Positions 6,023 through 7,009 of a stretch of 7,009 bases of DNA are shown here, piece by piece. The notes under the pieces are model-generated. The model searched no databases. It saw nothing but the letters and a program-made list of their open reading frames with translations, and was not told the origin of the DNA. The stretch spans positions 1 through 7,009 of the forward strand of contig JASHYG010000113.1 in assembly GCA_030043215.1 (NCBI GenBank). Direction: 5' to 3'. This DNA is from Gammaproteobacteria bacterium (GTDB lineage: Bacteria > Pseudomonadota > Gammaproteobacteria > Steroidobacterales > Steroidobacteraceae). Numbering within the stretch: the stretch's first letter is position 1; each line of letters starts with the position of its first letter. A program made the translations under genes and the position numbers.

Positions 6023-6026
6023 TCAA
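5998..6026 (-). promoter_or_regulatory. Sigma70-like promoter of nadC, overlapping the grxD promoter
   Basis: Read on the minus strand, -35 TTGAAT (6026 to 6021, 4 of 6) and -10 TATTCT (6003 to 5998, 4 of 6) are also 17 bp apart. Transcription should start near 5991, giving a leader of about 60 nt. Its -35 overlaps the grxD -10 and its -10 overlaps the grxD -35. Confidence 0.45.
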
Positions 6027-6044
6027 CGTCGGCGCCGGACCGGC

Positions 6045-6052
6045 GGAGGAGG
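6045..6052 (+). promoter_or_regulatory. Strong Shine-Dalgarno of grxD
   Basis: GGAGGAGG contains a full AGGAGG (6047-6052), six bases before the ATG at 6059. It is the strongest ribosome-binding site in the window, in keeping with a well-expressed housekeeping protein, and it fixes the grxD start. Confidence 0.85.
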
Positions 6053-6058
6053 ACACAG

Positions 6059-6382
6059 ATGGACGTCGAGGATCGTATCAAGGCCCAGCTCGCGTCGGGG
6101 CCCGTGGTGCTCTTCATGAAGGGCACGCCGGACTTCCCGCAGTGCGGCTTCTCGGCCCAGGCCGTCGCGGCTCTGCGCGCGTGCGGGGCGCAGTTCAAGA
6201 CCGTCGACATTTTCGAGGACCCCGAGCTGCGCGAGGCGCTCAAGCATTACTCCAACTGGCCCACCTATCCGCAGCTCTACGTGAACGGGGAGCTCCTGGG
6301 GGGCTGTGACATCGCGCTCGAGATGTACCGGAGCGGCGAGCTCAAGAAGGTTCTCGAGGAAGCAGGCGCCGTCACGGCGTGA
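6059..6382 (+). CDS. grxD: Monothiol glutaredoxin of the CGFS class
   Basis: A 107-residue single-domain protein, the usual length for bacterial Grx4/GrxD. These proteins bind a [2Fe-2S] cluster between two subunits with glutathione, often with a BolA partner, and pass it to Fe-S enzymes. The active site is C29-G-F-S32 within PQCGFSAQAV, with the glutathione-contacting K21 in FMKGTP. The five residues before the CGFS (TPDFPQ region) are typical of this class. NWPTYPQLYVNGELLGGCDI (67-86) supplies the cis-proline segment TYP (69-71) and the GGCD glutathione loop (81-84). The start is fixed by AGGAGG six bases upstream. It has its own promoter, shares its regulatory region with the divergent nadC, and ends in a perfect hairpin that includes its stop codon. 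There is no sign of fusion or truncation. Confidence 0.97.
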   Translation: MDVEDRIKAQLASGPVVLFMKGTPDFPQCGFSAQAVAALRACGAQFKTVDIFEDPELREALKHYSNWPTYPQLYVNGELLGGCDIALEMYRSGELKKVLEEAGAVTA

Positions 6383-6396
6383 GCGTCCCGCTCACG
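6378..6396. terminator. Perfect hairpin over the grxD stop codon
   Basis: CGTGAGCG (6378-6385) pairs fully with CGCTCACG (6389-6396) around a 3-nt loop, and the grxD TGA is in the left arm. It lies between two convergent genes, so it could serve both. No T-run follows on either strand, so it is not a canonical intrinsic terminator; it may instead protect mRNA ends. A 9-bp direct repeat, TCACGGCGT (6372-6380 and 6392-6400), overlaps it. Confidence 0.35.
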
Positions 6397-6424
6397 GCGT
6401 CGTACTCGCGCCGGCTCGCCCCGT

Positions 6425-7009
6425 CTACCGGCCCATGATCACCTTCACCATTCGATCGCGCATGTCGCCCAGCTCGATGTTGAGGTTCATCTCAAGGTCC
6501 GAGGAATAAAGCGCTTTGAGGTAGGCGGTGTCGGCGTCGGTGAGCGCCTGAGGCTTCTCCCTCTCTTCGCAGCCGGATGAGAGTAGGTCGATGATGCTCG
6601 GCAGCTCGTTACAGCCATCGAGCGAGCTTGAGCTCATCCGTGTGAGCGTGAGCATCGCGATGTAATCGGAAATCGACCGCAGCGAGTCGCCGGCTACTTC
6701 CCGGGTGTCCACGATGACGAGCACGTGGAGGAACTCGCTCGTGAGGCCTTTCGTGACGTAGCTACCGGCGGAACCCTCGGCAAATCCTTTGCCGTAGGTT
6801 GGGTCGACCTGCACACCGCCGCCAAGAGACGGTGGCACGGACGCGTCGATTTCCACATCGAGCTCATCAGCGACGTCGCCGACGGGGCTGTGGAACGCCC
6901 CGTCGATGGGCGGACTCCAACCATTCATCTCCCTCGTCCCCGTGAGATACCAGGATTGAATGGCGTGGTGAAAGATGGAGTCGCCCGCCGACTGGGACGA
7001 CCCGAGAAG
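6425..7009 (-). CDS. Unrecognised protein, C-terminal part (5' end outside window)
   Basis: I do not recognise this protein. An internal ATG at 6928 would give 167 residues, but the same frame stays open for 27 more codons to the window edge, with about 80% G/C at third positions and a sensible peptide (FHHAIQSWYLTGTRE). The gene therefore probably starts beyond 7009, giving at least 194 residues. A purine-rich stretch before 6928 (GGGGACGAGGGAG) keeps a start there possible. After an acidic, Gly/Pro-rich part comes a hydrophobic strand (FLHVLVIVDT), a helix with SDYIAMLTLTRM, two Cys (CNELPS and SSGCEE), and a C-terminal LTDADTAYLKALYSSDLE. No membrane helix is evident. From memory the last half resembles uncharacterised proteobacterial proteins with a 'V-x-x-D ... 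DY-A-M' pattern. GC in sampled lines is about 58-65%, slightly below the neighbours. Confidence 0.7.
   Translation of the reverse strand, partial: LLGSSQSAGDSIFHHAIQSWYLTGTREMNGWSPPIDGAFHSPVGDVADELDVEIDASVPPSLGGGVQVDPTYGKGFAEGSAGSYVTKGLTSEFLHVLVIVDTREVAGDSLRSISDYIAMLTLTRMSSSSLDGCNELPSIIDLLSSGCEEREKPQALTDADTAYLKALYSSDLEMNLNIELGDMRDRMVKVIMGR

Noticed and set aside
6023..6247. A minus-strand 74-codon frame over the start of grxD
   Set aside because: It lies opposite the grxD ribosome-binding site and CGFS region, with no motifs and no Shine-Dalgarno.

Overview
The window is GC-rich (about 65-70% in lines counted by hand, with strong G/C preference at third codon positions) and densely coded on both strands. 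The gene content is bacterial: a CGFS monothiol glutaredoxin, NadC, a GAF-PAS-PAS-GGDEF-EAL signalling protein, a DUF374-type acyltransferase and a soluble P450. I read this as a proteobacterium, most likely a high-GC gammaproteobacterium of the Xanthomonadales/Steroidobacter/Nevskia kind. The lineage is inferred from the feel of the proteins, not from a marker gene.

Left part (1-2248), lipid chemistry. A minus-strand pair comes first: a soluble cytochrome P450 (98-1408), then the first 32 codons of an AMP-binding acyl-activating enzyme that runs off the left edge. The two overlap by one base (TAATG). Divergent from them, across an 84-bp gap, is a lysophospholipid-acyltransferase-like protein of the DUF374/COG2121 type (1493-2248). 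Acyl activation, oxidation and O-acyl transfer in one locus suggest synthesis or tailoring of an acylated lipid, but the product cannot be read from this window.

Middle (2249-5067), c-di-GMP signalling. An AT-rich patch and a foldable leader precede a large cytosolic protein with GAF, two PAS, GGDEF and EAL domains. Both catalytic domains keep their key residues. In the leader, one strand can pair either with an upstream partner or with the Shine-Dalgarno region, so it is a candidate cis-regulatory RNA. A 35-codon ORF that begins on the acyltransferase stop codon ends exactly on the switching strand.

Right part (5048-6382), housekeeping. nadC (minus strand; start best placed at 5929) and grxD (plus strand; 6059) are divergent. 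Their best sigma70-like promoters overlap face to face within about 33 bp, and a run of seven C lies in both spacers. nadC runs tail-to-tail into the GGDEF-EAL gene with a 20-bp overlap.

Right edge (6383-7009). After a short gap with a perfect 8-bp hairpin comes a minus-strand ORF I do not recognise. Its frame stays open to the window edge, so it is probably the C-terminal part of a longer protein. I see no tRNA, rRNA, CRISPR array, insertion sequence or integrase.
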